DNA from: Lacibacter sediminis
GTDB taxonomy: Bacteria; Bacteroidota; Bacteroidia; Chitinophagales; Chitinophagaceae
Assembly (NCBI RefSeq): GCF_014168535.1
Contig: NZ_CP060007.1
Coordinates: 682,001 to 746,000, forward strand
Reading direction: 5' to 3'
Length of the DNA stretch: 64,000 nucleotides
A program made the position numbers and the translations under genes. Under the pieces are notes generated by a model. The model searched no databases, was not told the origin of the DNA, and worked only from the letters and a program-made list of their open reading frames with translations. This document shows, piece after piece, positions 39,246-47,569 of the stretch (position 1 is the first letter of the stretch; each line of letters opens with the position of its first letter).

Positions 39246-41012
39246 ATGAAACGATCACTCAGTTTAGCATTTGTGGCAGTTTTTTTAGTGCAGCAGTTGT
39301 TGGCACAATCCATTGAGGATGGAAAGAAATTCATGTATTATGAGCGGTTCAAAAGCGCAAAGGATGTGTTTGAGAAACTCATAGCTGCAAACCCCAAGAA
39401 TGAGGAAGCAGCCTATTGGTTGGGTCAGGCATACATTGGCTTGGAAGATGTAGCCAAGGCAAAGCAAACTTACCAGGCAGCTTTGCAGGCCAACGCTACG
39501 TCGCCGATCCTGTTAACAGGTATGGGTCACGTAGAGTTGCTGGAAAATAAAGCAACTGATGCCCGTAATCATTTTGATATGGCTATCAACACAAGCAAAT
39601 CAAAAGATAATGATGTGTTACATGCTGTAGGTCGTGCAAACGCATACGCAAAAGCCGGTGATGCCAATTATGGTATTGGTCATCTGCAAAAGATCACGAC
39701 AACAAAGAAATTCAATGACCCTTCGGTTTTTGTAACCATTGGCGATTCGTACAGGAAACTGGTTGACGGTGGTAATGCGGTATTGGCATTCAAAAACGCC
39801 CTCACTCTTAATCCTAAATATGCAGCTGCTAAACATAAAGAAGGATTGATCTACGAAAGTCAGAAAAACAGAGAATTCTTTTTACCTGCTTTTGAGGAAG
39901 CAGCATCAATGGATCCTGCTTACGGTCCTGCTTTCTATTCTTTGTATGCGTATTGGTATTTCAGGGATGTTGCTAAAGCTGAAGATTATCTGAACAAATA
40001 CATTGCAGTGATCGACGGCGATCCACAGAATGATTATTATCGTATTGATTTGAAATATGCTTCAGGTCAATTTAAAGAGGCCATCACTCAAAGTGATGAT
40101 CTTATTAATAAAGTTGGTGCAGATGTAATCCGCCCACGTATCTACCGTTTAAAGGCTTACAGCTATAAATCATTAGCAGAGAAAGCTGCAAAGGAAAAAG
40201 ATTCCGTTACAGCAGTTGCACAATATGCTAATGCTAAAAAAAGCATTGATGTGTTCTTAACTAAATCAAAGCCTGAAGATATTGTTCCAAAAGACTATGA
40301 ATTACTCGGTGATATCATGGCAGGTACACCTGGCAGCGAATCGCAGGCATATGCCTATTATGAAAAGGCGATGGCGACAGATACTGTGCAGGAGAACAAA
40401 GCTTCTTATTTACAGAGAGCGGTTGATCTTGCAAAAAACAAAAATGACAAACCGGCCATAGCATACTGGGCAGACAAACAGTACAAGTCGAAAAAAACGC
40501 CAAGTAATGTAGATATGTACAACCTTGGTCGTGTGTTCTTTGATGCAGGTGCGGCTTCCGGCGATTTTAACTTTTACCGTAGGGCAGATAGTGTATTTGC
40601 AATTTATACAACGCAGTATCCTGAACAGGCTTATGGTTACTACTGGCGTGCACGCTCTAACTGGAGCATTGACACCAGCATGGTAAACAGCATGGCCAAC
40701 CCGCATTTTGAAAAATTTGTGCAGGTTGCTTCTGCCAGCAAAGATTCTGTTTCCTTCCGTCCGCAGATAAAACTGGCTTATAAATATTTTATCGGCTATA
40801 ACATTTTTGTGAAGAAGGATTATAAAGTCGCCATTGAGTTTTGCGACAAGATTCTCGCAATTGACCCGGCTGATAAAGAAGCTGCGGAATATAAACGTCA
40901 GCTCACCGGTGGTAAGGCTCAGGCAACCGGTAACAACAGCAAAGCAACAAGCGGGGTAAACAGTAATTCTGTTACCGGGCGTAATGAACGAAAGGTTGTT
41001 TTATACAGTTAA
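39246..41012 (+). CDS. Exported TPR-repeat protein
   Basis: A 588-residue protein with a signal peptide (MKRSLSLAFVAVFLVQQLLAQ) and a long series of tetratricopeptide repeats: EEAAYWLGQAYIGLEDVAKAKQTYQAAL, NAVLAFKNALTLNPKYAAAKHKEGL, YAYYEKAMATDTVQENKASYL and others, with IEFCDKILAIDPADKEA at the end. The last 35 residues are Ser/Asn/Thr-rich and probably disordered. It would act as a periplasmic or outer-membrane scaffold for the TonB/PstS-like unit. It ends before a strong terminator that separates it from the nuo operon. Confidence 0.88.
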   Translation: MKRSLSLAFVAVFLVQQLLAQSIEDGKKFMYYERFKSAKDVFEKLIAANPKNEEAAYWLGQAYIGLEDVAKAKQTYQAALQANATSPILLTGMGHVELLENKATDARNHFDMAINTSKSKDNDVLHAVGRANAYAKAGDANYGIGHLQKITTTKKFNDPSVFVTIGDSYRKLVDGGNAVLAFKNALTLNPKYAAAKHKEGLIYESQKNREFFLPAFEEAASMDPAYGPAFYSLYAYWYFRDVAKAEDYLNKYIAVIDGDPQNDYYRIDLKYASGQFKEAITQSDDLINKVGADVIRPRIYRLKAYSYKSLAEKAAKEKDSVTAVAQYANAKKSIDVFLTKSKPEDIVPKDYELLGDIMAGTPGSESQAYAYYEKAMATDTVQENKASYLQRAVDLAKNKNDKPAIAYWADKQYKSKKTPSNVDMYNLGRVFFDAGAASGDFNFYRRADSVFAIYTTQYPEQAYGYYWRARSNWSIDTSMVNSMANPHFEKFVQVASASKDSVSFRPQIKLAYKYFIGYNIFVKKDYKVAIEFCDKILAIDPADKEAAEYKRQLTGGKAQATGNNSKATSGVNSNSVTGRNERKVVLYS

Positions 41013-41039
41013 CTGAACACGATTTCATTTTATTTAGAG

Positions 41040-41072
41040 ATCCCTCCGCAACAGCGGGGGGATTTTTTTTTA
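41040..41072 (+). terminator. Terminator before the nuo operon
   Basis: ATCCCTCCGC (41040-41049) pairs with GCGGGGGGAT (41054-41063), loop AACA, followed by nine T (41063-41071). Confidence 0.9.
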
Positions 41073-41099
41073 TTACAGGGAATTTCCAATACCCTGCCT

Positions 41100-41107
41100 T
41101 ATTTTTG
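41100..41107 (+). promoter_or_regulatory. -7 box TATTTTTG, probable nuo operon promoter
   Basis: TATTTTTG followed by CGGC, 23 nt upstream of the nuoA ATG and just after the preceding terminator. No -33 TTG at the usual distance was recognised. Confidence 0.6.
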
Positions 41108-41130
41108 CGGCATTCAAAACCTGCATTTAC

Positions 41131-41550
41131 ATGAAATGGTTTTTCTTTTTACAGTCCAGTCCCGCAGCACCCGTTGTTCAATCGGTGAATGATTCAGGTA
41201 ATTATTTCCCCATCGGAATCCAGATATTATTCGCAGTTGGTTTTGTGGCCGTCATGATGGTGCTTACACATTTGTTAGGTCCTAAGCGTCCAACCGCTCA
41301 AAAGCTGGAAAACTTTGAAAGTGGTATCGAAATTCACGGGAATGCCCGTCAGCCAATGGCGGTAAAATACTTCCTGGTGGCTATTTTGTTTGTGTTGTTT
41401 GACGTGGAGGTGATCTTTTTCTATCCTTACGCCGTTAATTTCCGGGAACTGGGATGGAGCGGATTCATGGCAGTTTTGATGTTTGTAGGATTTTTCCTTT
41501 GTGGATTCTATTATATTATTAAGAAAGGTGCGCTTAATTGGGAAGATTAA
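41131..41550 (+). CDS. nuoA: NADH-quinone oxidoreductase subunit A
   Basis: A 139-residue membrane subunit of complex I. Three transmembrane helices and the conserved KLENFESGIEIHGNARQP loop (the ESG(I/V)-G-R form) are visible, with the acidic FVLFDVEVIFFYPYAV segment in helix 2. It opens the nuo operon, 23 nt after a -7 box. Confidence 0.95.
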   Translation: MKWFFFLQSSPAAPVVQSVNDSGNYFPIGIQILFAVGFVAVMMVLTHLLGPKRPTAQKLENFESGIEIHGNARQPMAVKYFLVAILFVLFDVEVIFFYPYAVNFRELGWSGFMAVLMFVGFFLCGFYYIIKKGALNWED

Positions 41551-41666
41551 GCCGAAACAATCACAGATTTGAAACGTGAAACTTGCTGCTGAGCAAACAT
41601 TGTGGTGCAGTAGTTGTTGTGAAACTGATAGCAAGCTTTAATTTCAAATCGTCAACTTAAAATATT

Positions 41667-42257
41667 ATGTCACGTCCGGTACAATTTAATATCAATCCTA
41701 AATCGATCGACCATAAAGGCCATATCAGCATGGTTGGTATGCCCGATGGTCACATGGGGGAAGGATTTTTTGCTACCAAACTCAGCGAAGTGGTGGGGCT
41801 GGCTCGCAAAAATTCAATCTGGCCATTGCCTTTTGCAACTTCCTGCTGTGGCATTGAGTTCATGGCGACCGCTGCCGCTCACTATGATCTTGGTCGTTTT
41901 GGTTCTGAGCGCATGGCCTTTACTCCACGCCAGTGCGATCTGATGATGGTAATGGGAACGATCTCTAAAAAAATGGGCCCAGTTGTAAAACAGGTGTACC
42001 TGCAAATGGCCGAACCCCGTTGGGTAATGGCCGTTGGTGCATGTGCCAGCAGTGGTGGTATTTTCGATACATACAGTGTGTTACAGGGAATTGACCAAGT
42101 AGTGCCGGTAGATGTGTATGTGCCCGGTTGCCCTCCAAGACCTGAAGCTATTCTCGACGGATTGATGCGGATACAGGATCTGGTGGGTCAGGAAAGTCTT
42201 CGCCGTCGCAACAGCGAGCATTACCAAAAATTATTGGATAGTTACGGAATACAATAA
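41667..42257 (+). CDS. nuoB: NADH-quinone oxidoreductase subunit B
   Basis: A 196-residue peripheral subunit holding the terminal iron-sulfur cluster N2. The ligands lie in TSCCGIEFMATAA (tandem Cys), GACASSGG and VPGCPPRPEA, all present. It receives electrons from NuoI and passes them to quinone with NuoD. The C-terminal region after QDLVGQE is a short charged tail. The spacer to nuoC holds a palindromic repeat. Confidence 0.96.
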   Translation: MSRPVQFNINPKSIDHKGHISMVGMPDGHMGEGFFATKLSEVVGLARKNSIWPLPFATSCCGIEFMATAAAHYDLGRFGSERMAFTPRQCDLMMVMGTISKKMGPVVKQVYLQMAEPRWVMAVGACASSGGIFDTYSVLQGIDQVVPVDVYVPGCPPRPEAILDGLMRIQDLVGQESLRRRNSEHYQKLLDSYGIQ

Positions 42258-42259
42258 TC

Positions 42260-42334
42260 ATTGCAGATTGTAGATATACGATTGCAGATGTAGAAAGCAG
42301 TCCGAAATCGACAATCTAAAATCTGAAATTAGAA
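42260..42334. repeat. ATTGCAGATT/ACAATCT palindromic repeat in the nuoB-nuoC spacer
   Basis: Two ATTGCAGAT units (42261, 42280) followed by GACAATCTAAAATCTGAAAT, so AGATTGT and ACAATCT can pair. The first 30 bases resemble the repeat inside hisS. Confidence 0.65.
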
Positions 42335-42853
42335 ATGGCTTTGACCAACGAACAGATTCAAAACAAGCTGATAGAGAAATTTGGAGAGCAGGTATCTGCT
42401 TTTTCAGAGCCGTATGGCATGCTCACATTTGAAGCTCCAAAGGAGCTTAATTTAAAAGTGCTCCAGTTTTTATTTGATGATGAAACACTGCGTTTTCAAT
42501 TTTTAACTGATCTGCAGGCTGTACATTATCCAACTGATAAAGGTCGTGAATTGGCAGTGGTGTATCACTTACACAACCTGGTTGATAATGTGCGCATCCG
42601 TTTTAAAGTATTTACTGATATCAATACTCCAGATGTGTTTACCGCTACACAGTTATATGCAACAGCAAACTGGATGGAGCGTGAAACCTATGATTTCTTT
42701 GGTGTGAATTTCGTTGGACATCCCAATCTCAAACGCATTTTGAATGTGGATGAGATGGATTATTTCCCGATGCGAAAAGAATTTCCATTGGAAGACCAGA
42801 CACGTATTGATAAAGATGATGAGATGTTTGGAAGAGGAGGAAGCATTAATTAA
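42335..42853 (+). CDS. nuoC: NADH-quinone oxidoreductase subunit C
   Basis: A 172-residue peripheral subunit, separate from NuoD. The family core is LKVLQFLFDDETLRFQFLTDL (near the start) and MERETYDFFGVNFVGHPNLKRIL with DYFPMRKEFPLED; the ERExxDxxG sequence is the standard NuoC signature. It positions NuoD and NuoB in the hydrophilic arm. Confidence 0.95.
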   Translation: MALTNEQIQNKLIEKFGEQVSAFSEPYGMLTFEAPKELNLKVLQFLFDDETLRFQFLTDLQAVHYPTDKGRELAVVYHLHNLVDNVRIRFKVFTDINTPDVFTATQLYATANWMERETYDFFGVNFVGHPNLKRILNVDEMDYFPMRKEFPLEDQTRIDKDDEMFGRGGSIN

Positions 42854-42935
42854 TTCATTAATTTGAAAATTTGAGAATTTGAAAATGAGTAAAGCAATTT
42901 TCAAATTTTCAAATTGATAAATTTTCAAATTTACC
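42848..42935. repeat. AT-rich ATTTGAAAAT palindrome in the nuoC-nuoD spacer
   Basis: Several ATTTGAAAATTTGA units are followed by their reverse complement AATTTTCAAATTTTCAAATT, giving a long hairpin right before the nuoD ATG at 42936. Related direct copies occur in the nuoD-nuoE spacer. Confidence 0.65.
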
Positions 42936-44162
42936 ATGAGCGACGTTCAAAATATATTGTTACCCGAAGGTTCCATTGAGAAGCAAACCATCACACTCAA
43001 TGTTGGTCCAACGCATCCTGCTACGCATGGTGTGTTTCAAAACATCATGGAAATGGATGGTGAGCGGGTGATGTCTGCTGAATCAACAGTAGGCTACATT
43101 CATCGTGCATTTGAAAAATTGGCTGAACGTCGTCCACTTTACCAGATCACACCCATTACCGATCGTTTGAATTATTGCAGCAGCCCCATCAATAATATCG
43201 GCTGGCATCTTACCTGCGAAAAATTATTAGGCATACAAACACCCAAGCGTGTTGATTACCTGCGTGTAATTCTGATGGAGCTTGCACGTATCAGTGATCA
43301 CCTCATCTGTAATTCAATTCTTGGCGTTGATACCGGTGCATTCTCCGGGTTCGTTTACCTGATGGAGTTCCGTGAGTTGATCTATGAAATTTATGAAGAG
43401 ATCTGCGGCAGCCGTTTAACAACAAACATTGGACGTATTGGTGGTTTCGAACGGAACTTTACACCAGTTGCGTGGGAGAAATTAGAGAAGTTCCTCAAAG
43501 AATATCCAAAGGCATTAAAAGAATTTGAAAACCTCTTTACACGCAACAGAATATTTATTGACCGTACAGTTGGTTGCGGACCCATCTCTGCAGAACGTGC
43601 ATTGAACTATGGTTTCACCGGTCCGAACTTACGTGCTGCAGGTGTTGATTATGATGTGCGTGTGCACACGCCTTACTCTTCTTACGAAGATTTTAATTTT
43701 ATTGTTCCTGTTGGTACAACCGGTGATACATACGATCGCTACCTCGTTCGTAACGTTGAAATGTGGGAGAGCTTAAGCATCATTGAACAGGCTTATCAAA
43801 AGATACAGGATTTTAAAGGTGCTGACGCAGAAGTGTATCATGCACATGTGCCTGAATATTATTTGCCTGAAAAGAAAGAGGTGTACACAAGTATGGAAGC
43901 ACTCATCTGGCACTTCAAAATTATCATGGGTGAAATTGAAATGCCGAAAGGTGAAGTGTACAATAGTGTGGAAGGTGCCAATGGCGAGTTAGGTTATTAT
44001 TTCATCAGCGATGGCGGTCGTACACCTTACCGTTTGCATTTCCGTCGTCCCTGTTTTATTTACTATCAGGCATTTGAGGAATTGGTGAAGGGAAGTATGC
44101 TGAGTGATGCCATTGTGGTGATGAGTAGTTTGAATTTGATTGCAGGAGAGTTAGACGCTTAA
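42936..44162 (+). CDS. nuoD: NADH-quinone oxidoreductase subunit D
   Basis: A 408-residue subunit forming the quinone site with NuoB. Landmarks: LNVGPTHPATHGVF, TVGYIHRAFEKLAERR, NRIFIDRTVGCGPISAERA, and SLNLIAGELDA near the end. Family residues for quinone binding (the His of GPTHPATHG) are present. A non-fused NuoD together with a separate NuoC is typical of this group. Confidence 0.96.
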   Translation: MSDVQNILLPEGSIEKQTITLNVGPTHPATHGVFQNIMEMDGERVMSAESTVGYIHRAFEKLAERRPLYQITPITDRLNYCSSPINNIGWHLTCEKLLGIQTPKRVDYLRVILMELARISDHLICNSILGVDTGAFSGFVYLMEFRELIYEIYEEICGSRLTTNIGRIGGFERNFTPVAWEKLEKFLKEYPKALKEFENLFTRNRIFIDRTVGCGPISAERALNYGFTGPNLRAAGVDYDVRVHTPYSSYEDFNFIVPVGTTGDTYDRYLVRNVEMWESLSIIEQAYQKIQDFKGADAEVYHAHVPEYYLPEKKEVYTSMEALIWHFKIIMGEIEMPKGEVYNSVEGANGELGYYFISDGGRTPYRLHFRRPCFIYYQAFEELVKGSMLSDAIVVMSSLNLIAGELDA

Positions 44163-44207
44163 ACGCAATTTGAAAATTAATTGATTTGAAAATTTGAAAA
44201 TAGCAGA
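44163..44207. repeat. ATTTGAAAAT repeat in the nuoD-nuoE spacer
   Basis: AATTTGAAAATTAATTGATT and ATTTGAAAATTTGAAAATAG: direct copies of the unit found in the nuoC-nuoD spacer. Confidence 0.6.
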
Positions 44208-44696
44208 ATGAAGTTTTCAGAAGAACAGTTGAAGAAAGTAGATGAGATGATCTCTCATTACCCCGAAGGCAAGCAAAAAAGTGCGTTGCTTCCATTGTTG
44301 CATTTTGTGCAGAAAGAAAATGGTGGTTGGCTGAGTTCGGAAGCAATGGATTATGCCGCGGAGTTATTAAAGATCGCTCCCATTGAAGTGTATGAAGTAG
44401 CTACATTCTACAGCATGTATAATTTGCAACCTGTAGGTAAAACAATATTTGAAGTTTGTCAAACAGGCCCGTGCATGTTGAGAGGAAGTGATGGTATTGT
44501 AGATTATATCTATGAGAAGCTGGGCATCAAACCCGGACAAACAACTGCTGATGGATTGTTTACCTTGAAAACCGTAGAATGTTTAGGTGCCTGTGGTTAT
44601 GCACCGATGATGCAGTTGGGTCCTGATTACCGTGAACACCTGACCAAAGAAAAGATTGATGCATTGATTGCAGAAGGAAAAGCAAAAGCCAATTAA
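44208..44696 (+). CDS. nuoE: NADH-quinone oxidoreductase subunit E
   Basis: A 162-residue thioredoxin-like subunit carrying a [2Fe-2S] cluster; part of the NADH-oxidising module with NuoF and NuoG. The four Cys ligands are in EVCQTGPCMLRG and VECLGACGYAPM. The N-terminal helical part (HYPEGKQKSALLPLLHFVQKE) and VYEVATFYSMYNLQPVG are typical. Confidence 0.95.
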   Translation: MKFSEEQLKKVDEMISHYPEGKQKSALLPLLHFVQKENGGWLSSEAMDYAAELLKIAPIEVYEVATFYSMYNLQPVGKTIFEVCQTGPCMLRGSDGIVDYIYEKLGIKPGQTTADGLFTLKTVECLGACGYAPMMQLGPDYREHLTKEKIDALIAEGKAKAN

Positions 44697-44697
44697 G

Positions 44698-44901
44698 ATG
44701 ACAAAGAAAACGGCTATGTTTATTGGATTTTTACTTTCAACATCTGCAATGATCGTGATCATCGTTTTCCTGATGAGCAAGGATAAAGCAACCATGCGTC
44801 CCATGATGTTCATTGGAATTGGATTGGCACTTGGTTCATTGGTTCTTAGAAACCTGATTCGTTTTAAACCGGATTGGTTTAAAGATGCGGAGGAAAAATA
44901 A
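44698..44901 (+). CDS. Small membrane protein between nuoE and nuoF
   Basis: A 67-residue protein starting at ATG 44698, one base after the nuoE stop. Two hydrophobic helices (TAMFIGFLLSTSAMIVIIVFLM and RPMMFIGIGLALGSLVLRNLI) end in a charged FKPDWFKDAEEK. It is not a known complex I core subunit; position suggests co-expression with nuoE. No family was recognised. Confidence 0.7.
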   Translation: MTKKTAMFIGFLLSTSAMIVIIVFLMSKDKATMRPMMFIGIGLALGSLVLRNLIRFKPDWFKDAEEK

Positions 44902-44913
44902 TAAACTGTTTAT

Positions 44914-45010
44914 CTCCTTTTGGGAGGGGTGTAAGGTGAGGAATGAAAGAGGTGGGTTGTTCAACAGCATTACAAAAGCACAAGAGTGCGACGCAACAAA
45001 AGTTCAATAG
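44914..45010 (+). repeat. GCGACGCAAC element, copy 2
   Basis: Begins with a CTCCTTTTGGGAG hairpin (44914-44926), continues with GGTGGGTTG (44951-44959), and ends with CAAGAGTGCGACGCAACAAA (44981-45000). The same order of blocks occurs at 48679-48820, with an extra insert there. Confidence 0.65.
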
Positions 45011-45067
45011 TAGTAACAACGGTGACTACATAAAATATTTGGTCGAGAAAAACAGACGACGAAAACA

Positions 45068-46429
45068 ATGGGAAGAAAATTACTTTTAGACAAAGCGCAT
45101 ATCGAAGGCATCAGGCATTATGATGTGTATCGCCGTGAAGGTGGTTACCGCAGCGTGGAGAAAGCATTGAAAACAATGTCTCCCGAAGCAGTAACTGAAG
45201 AAGTAAAGAAAAGTGGATTACGTGGTCGTGGTGGGGCGGGTTTTCCAACAGGCATGAAATGGAGTTTCCTTGCCAAGCCCGAAGGTGTTCCCCGTTATTT
45301 GGTGGTGAATGCAGATGAGAGCGAACCAGGTACATTCAAAGATCGTTACCTCATGGAATTTATTCCGCATTTGTTGATTGAGGGAATGATCACCGCATCG
45401 TATGCATTAGGAAGCAACACTTCTTATATCTACATCCGTGGTGAATACTGGTGGGTGAAAGAAATTTTAGAAGTAGCCGTGCAGGAAGCACGCAATGCAG
45501 GTTGGTTAGGAAAAAATATTTTAGGCAGCGGATTCGATTGCGACATATTTGTGCAACCCGGTGCAGGTGCATATATCTGTGGTGAAGAAACGGCATTGAT
45601 TGAAAGCTTGGAAGGTAAACGTGGTAACCCACGTATTAAACCTCCGTTCCCTGCGGTGAAAGGATTATGGGGTTGTCCAACGGTAGTAAACAATGTGGAG
45701 ACCATTGCAGCAGTTGTTCCGATTGTGAATGATGGTGGTGATGAATATGCGAAGATTGGTGTTGGAAAATCAACAGGTACAAAATTGATTTCTGCATGCG
45801 GTAATTTAAACAAGCCGGGTGTGTATGAAATTGAAATGAATATTTCGGTGGAGGAGTTTATTTATAGTGATGAATATTGCGGCGGTATTGCAAACGGTAA
45901 AAGACTGAAAGCATGTATCCCCGGTGGTTCATCGGTTCCTATTCTTCCTGCAAATCTTTTGTTGAAAACAGCAAAAGGTGAAACAAGAATGATGAACTAT
46001 GAAAGTTTGAGTGATGGTGGTTTTGCAACCGGCAGTATGATGGGTAGCGGTGGTTTTATTGTAATGGATGAAGATCAGTGTGTGGTAAAACACACCTATA
46101 CATTGGCTCGTTTTTATCGTCATGAAAGTTGCGGACAATGTTCACCATGTCGTGAAGGAACAGGTTGGATGGAAAAGATTCTGCTCAACATTGAAAACGG
46201 AAAAGGAAAGATGAGTGATATTGATCTGTTGTGGGATATTCAACGCAAGATCGAAGGAAATACCATTTGTCCGTTAGGTGATGCAGCAGCGTGGCCCGTG
46301 GCAGCAGCCATCCGTCATTTCCGTGATGAGTTTGAATGGCATGTAACGAATCCATCCGATGCATTGAAAGGAAATTATGGTTTAGCGAATTATGCGAAGC
46401 CATTGGAGGTAGCAGTACCAACTGCATAA
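45068..46429 (+). CDS. nuoF: NADH-quinone oxidoreductase subunit F
   Basis: A 453-residue subunit that binds NADH and FMN and carries a [4Fe-4S] cluster. The FMN/NADH site is in KSGLRGRGGAGFPTGMKW and NADESEPGTFKDR; YICGEETALIESLEGKRG is present. The cluster ligands are in ESCGQCSPCREGTGWM plus a Cys in NTICPLGDAAAWP. It is separated from the preceding ORF by a repeat-containing 166-bp spacer. Confidence 0.96.
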   Translation: MGRKLLLDKAHIEGIRHYDVYRREGGYRSVEKALKTMSPEAVTEEVKKSGLRGRGGAGFPTGMKWSFLAKPEGVPRYLVVNADESEPGTFKDRYLMEFIPHLLIEGMITASYALGSNTSYIYIRGEYWWVKEILEVAVQEARNAGWLGKNILGSGFDCDIFVQPGAGAYICGEETALIESLEGKRGNPRIKPPFPAVKGLWGCPTVVNNVETIAAVVPIVNDGGDEYAKIGVGKSTGTKLISACGNLNKPGVYEIEMNISVEEFIYSDEYCGGIANGKRLKACIPGGSSVPILPANLLLKTAKGETRMMNYESLSDGGFATGSMMGSGGFIVMDEDQCVVKHTYTLARFYRHESCGQCSPCREGTGWMEKILLNIENGKGKMSDIDLLWDIQRKIEGNTICPLGDAAAWPVAAAIRHFRDEFEWHVTNPSDALKGNYGLANYAKPLEVAVPTA

Positions 46430-46456
46430 TTAATCAGCAAGAACGTATTCAATAAT

Positions 46457-47569
46457 ATGGCAGACGAAAAGAAATTATTTACAGTAACCATCGACAACAT
46501 CACTGTTGAAGTGGAGCCGGGAACAACCATTCTGCAGGCTGCACGCAAAGTAGGTGGTGATGTGGCGCCGCCGGCGATGTGTTATTACACAAAGCTGAAA
46601 GATAGTGGTGGTAAATGCCGTACTTGTTTAGTGGAAGTGGCTGCAGGTTCTGCTGCTGATCCACGACCCATGCCTAAGTTGGTAGCAAGTTGCCGTACTA
46701 ACGTCATGGACGGCATGGTGGTGAAAAATATTACCAGCGATCGTGTAATTGATGCAAGAAATGGCGTGGTTGAATTTTTGTTAATCAATCATCCGTTGGA
46801 TTGTCCGATTTGCGACCAGGCGGGTGAATGTCATTTGCAGGATCTCAGTTACGAGCATGGCAAAGGCGCCAGCCGTTACGAGTTCAAACGGAGAACATTC
46901 GATAAGCATGATCTTGGTCCATACATTCAATTGCACATGACACGTTGCATTCTCTGCTATCGTTGTGTGTACACTGCCGACCAGGTTACGAATGAACGCA
47001 AACACGGTATCCTTATGCGTGGCGATCATTCTGAAATTGCAACGTATATCGAGAAGAGTTTAGATAATGATTTCATCGGTAATGTAATTGATGTTTGTCC
47101 GGTGGGTGCATTAACCGACAGAACATTCCGTTTCAAAAACCGTGTATGGTTTACCAAACCGGTAGATGCACATTGCAACTGTGATAAGTGCAGTGGTGAA
47201 GTGCAATTGTGGATGCGTGGTGATGAAGTGCTTCGTGTAACTGCACGTAAAGATGAGTGGGGTGAAGTAAAAGATACAACGAAAGGTGAAACGGGATGGA
47301 TCTGCAATACGTGTCGTTTCGAACGGAAGAAAGCAAGCGACTGGGTCATTGAAGGACCGTCACATGTTAATCGCCATTCAGTGATTTCACAAGGCCATTA
47401 TGAGAACGGAGTGAAACCGAGTGAAACAATCAAGAAAGTAATGGGCGGACGGGATCCGAAGTTGCTCATGAACATTAAAGATGTAAGTGAAGTGAACCAG
47501 GTGGAGTTGAGTGAAATAAAAGGAGCGGCAACATCGGAATCGTTTAAACAATTGAAGAAAGGAAATTAA
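46457..47569 (+). CDS. nuoG: Short NuoG-type 2Fe-2S/4Fe-4S subunit
   Basis: A 370-residue member of the NuoG family. The ferredoxin-like [2Fe-2S] domain is at the start (GTTILQAARKVGGDVAPPAMCYY, SGGKCRTCLVEV), then NHPLDCPICDQAGECHLQDL and the 4Fe-4S region RCILCYRCVYTADQV ... DVCPVGALTD. After that come CNCDKCSGEVQLWMRGDEVLRV and ETGWICNTCRFE. The 300-600 residue molybdopterin-oxidoreductase-like domain of E. coli NuoG is absent, leaving the N-terminal module plus a short tail. Short versions of this kind are, as far as I recall, usual in Bacteroidota complex I. Confidence 0.93.
   Translation: MADEKKLFTVTIDNITVEVEPGTTILQAARKVGGDVAPPAMCYYTKLKDSGGKCRTCLVEVAAGSAADPRPMPKLVASCRTNVMDGMVVKNITSDRVIDARNGVVEFLLINHPLDCPICDQAGECHLQDLSYEHGKGASRYEFKRRTFDKHDLGPYIQLHMTRCILCYRCVYTADQVTNERKHGILMRGDHSEIATYIEKSLDNDFIGNVIDVCPVGALTDRTFRFKNRVWFTKPVDAHCNCDKCSGEVQLWMRGDEVLRVTARKDEWGEVKDTTKGETGWICNTCRFERKKASDWVIEGPSHVNRHSVISQGHYENGVKPSETIKKVMGGRDPKLLMNIKDVSEVNQVELSEIKGAATSESFKQLKKGN

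Noticed and set aside
42848..42935. AT-rich palindrome considered as a CRISPR-like or origin-like structure
   Set aside because: There are no evenly spaced unique spacers and no DnaA boxes; it is a simple palindromic repeat in an operon spacer.
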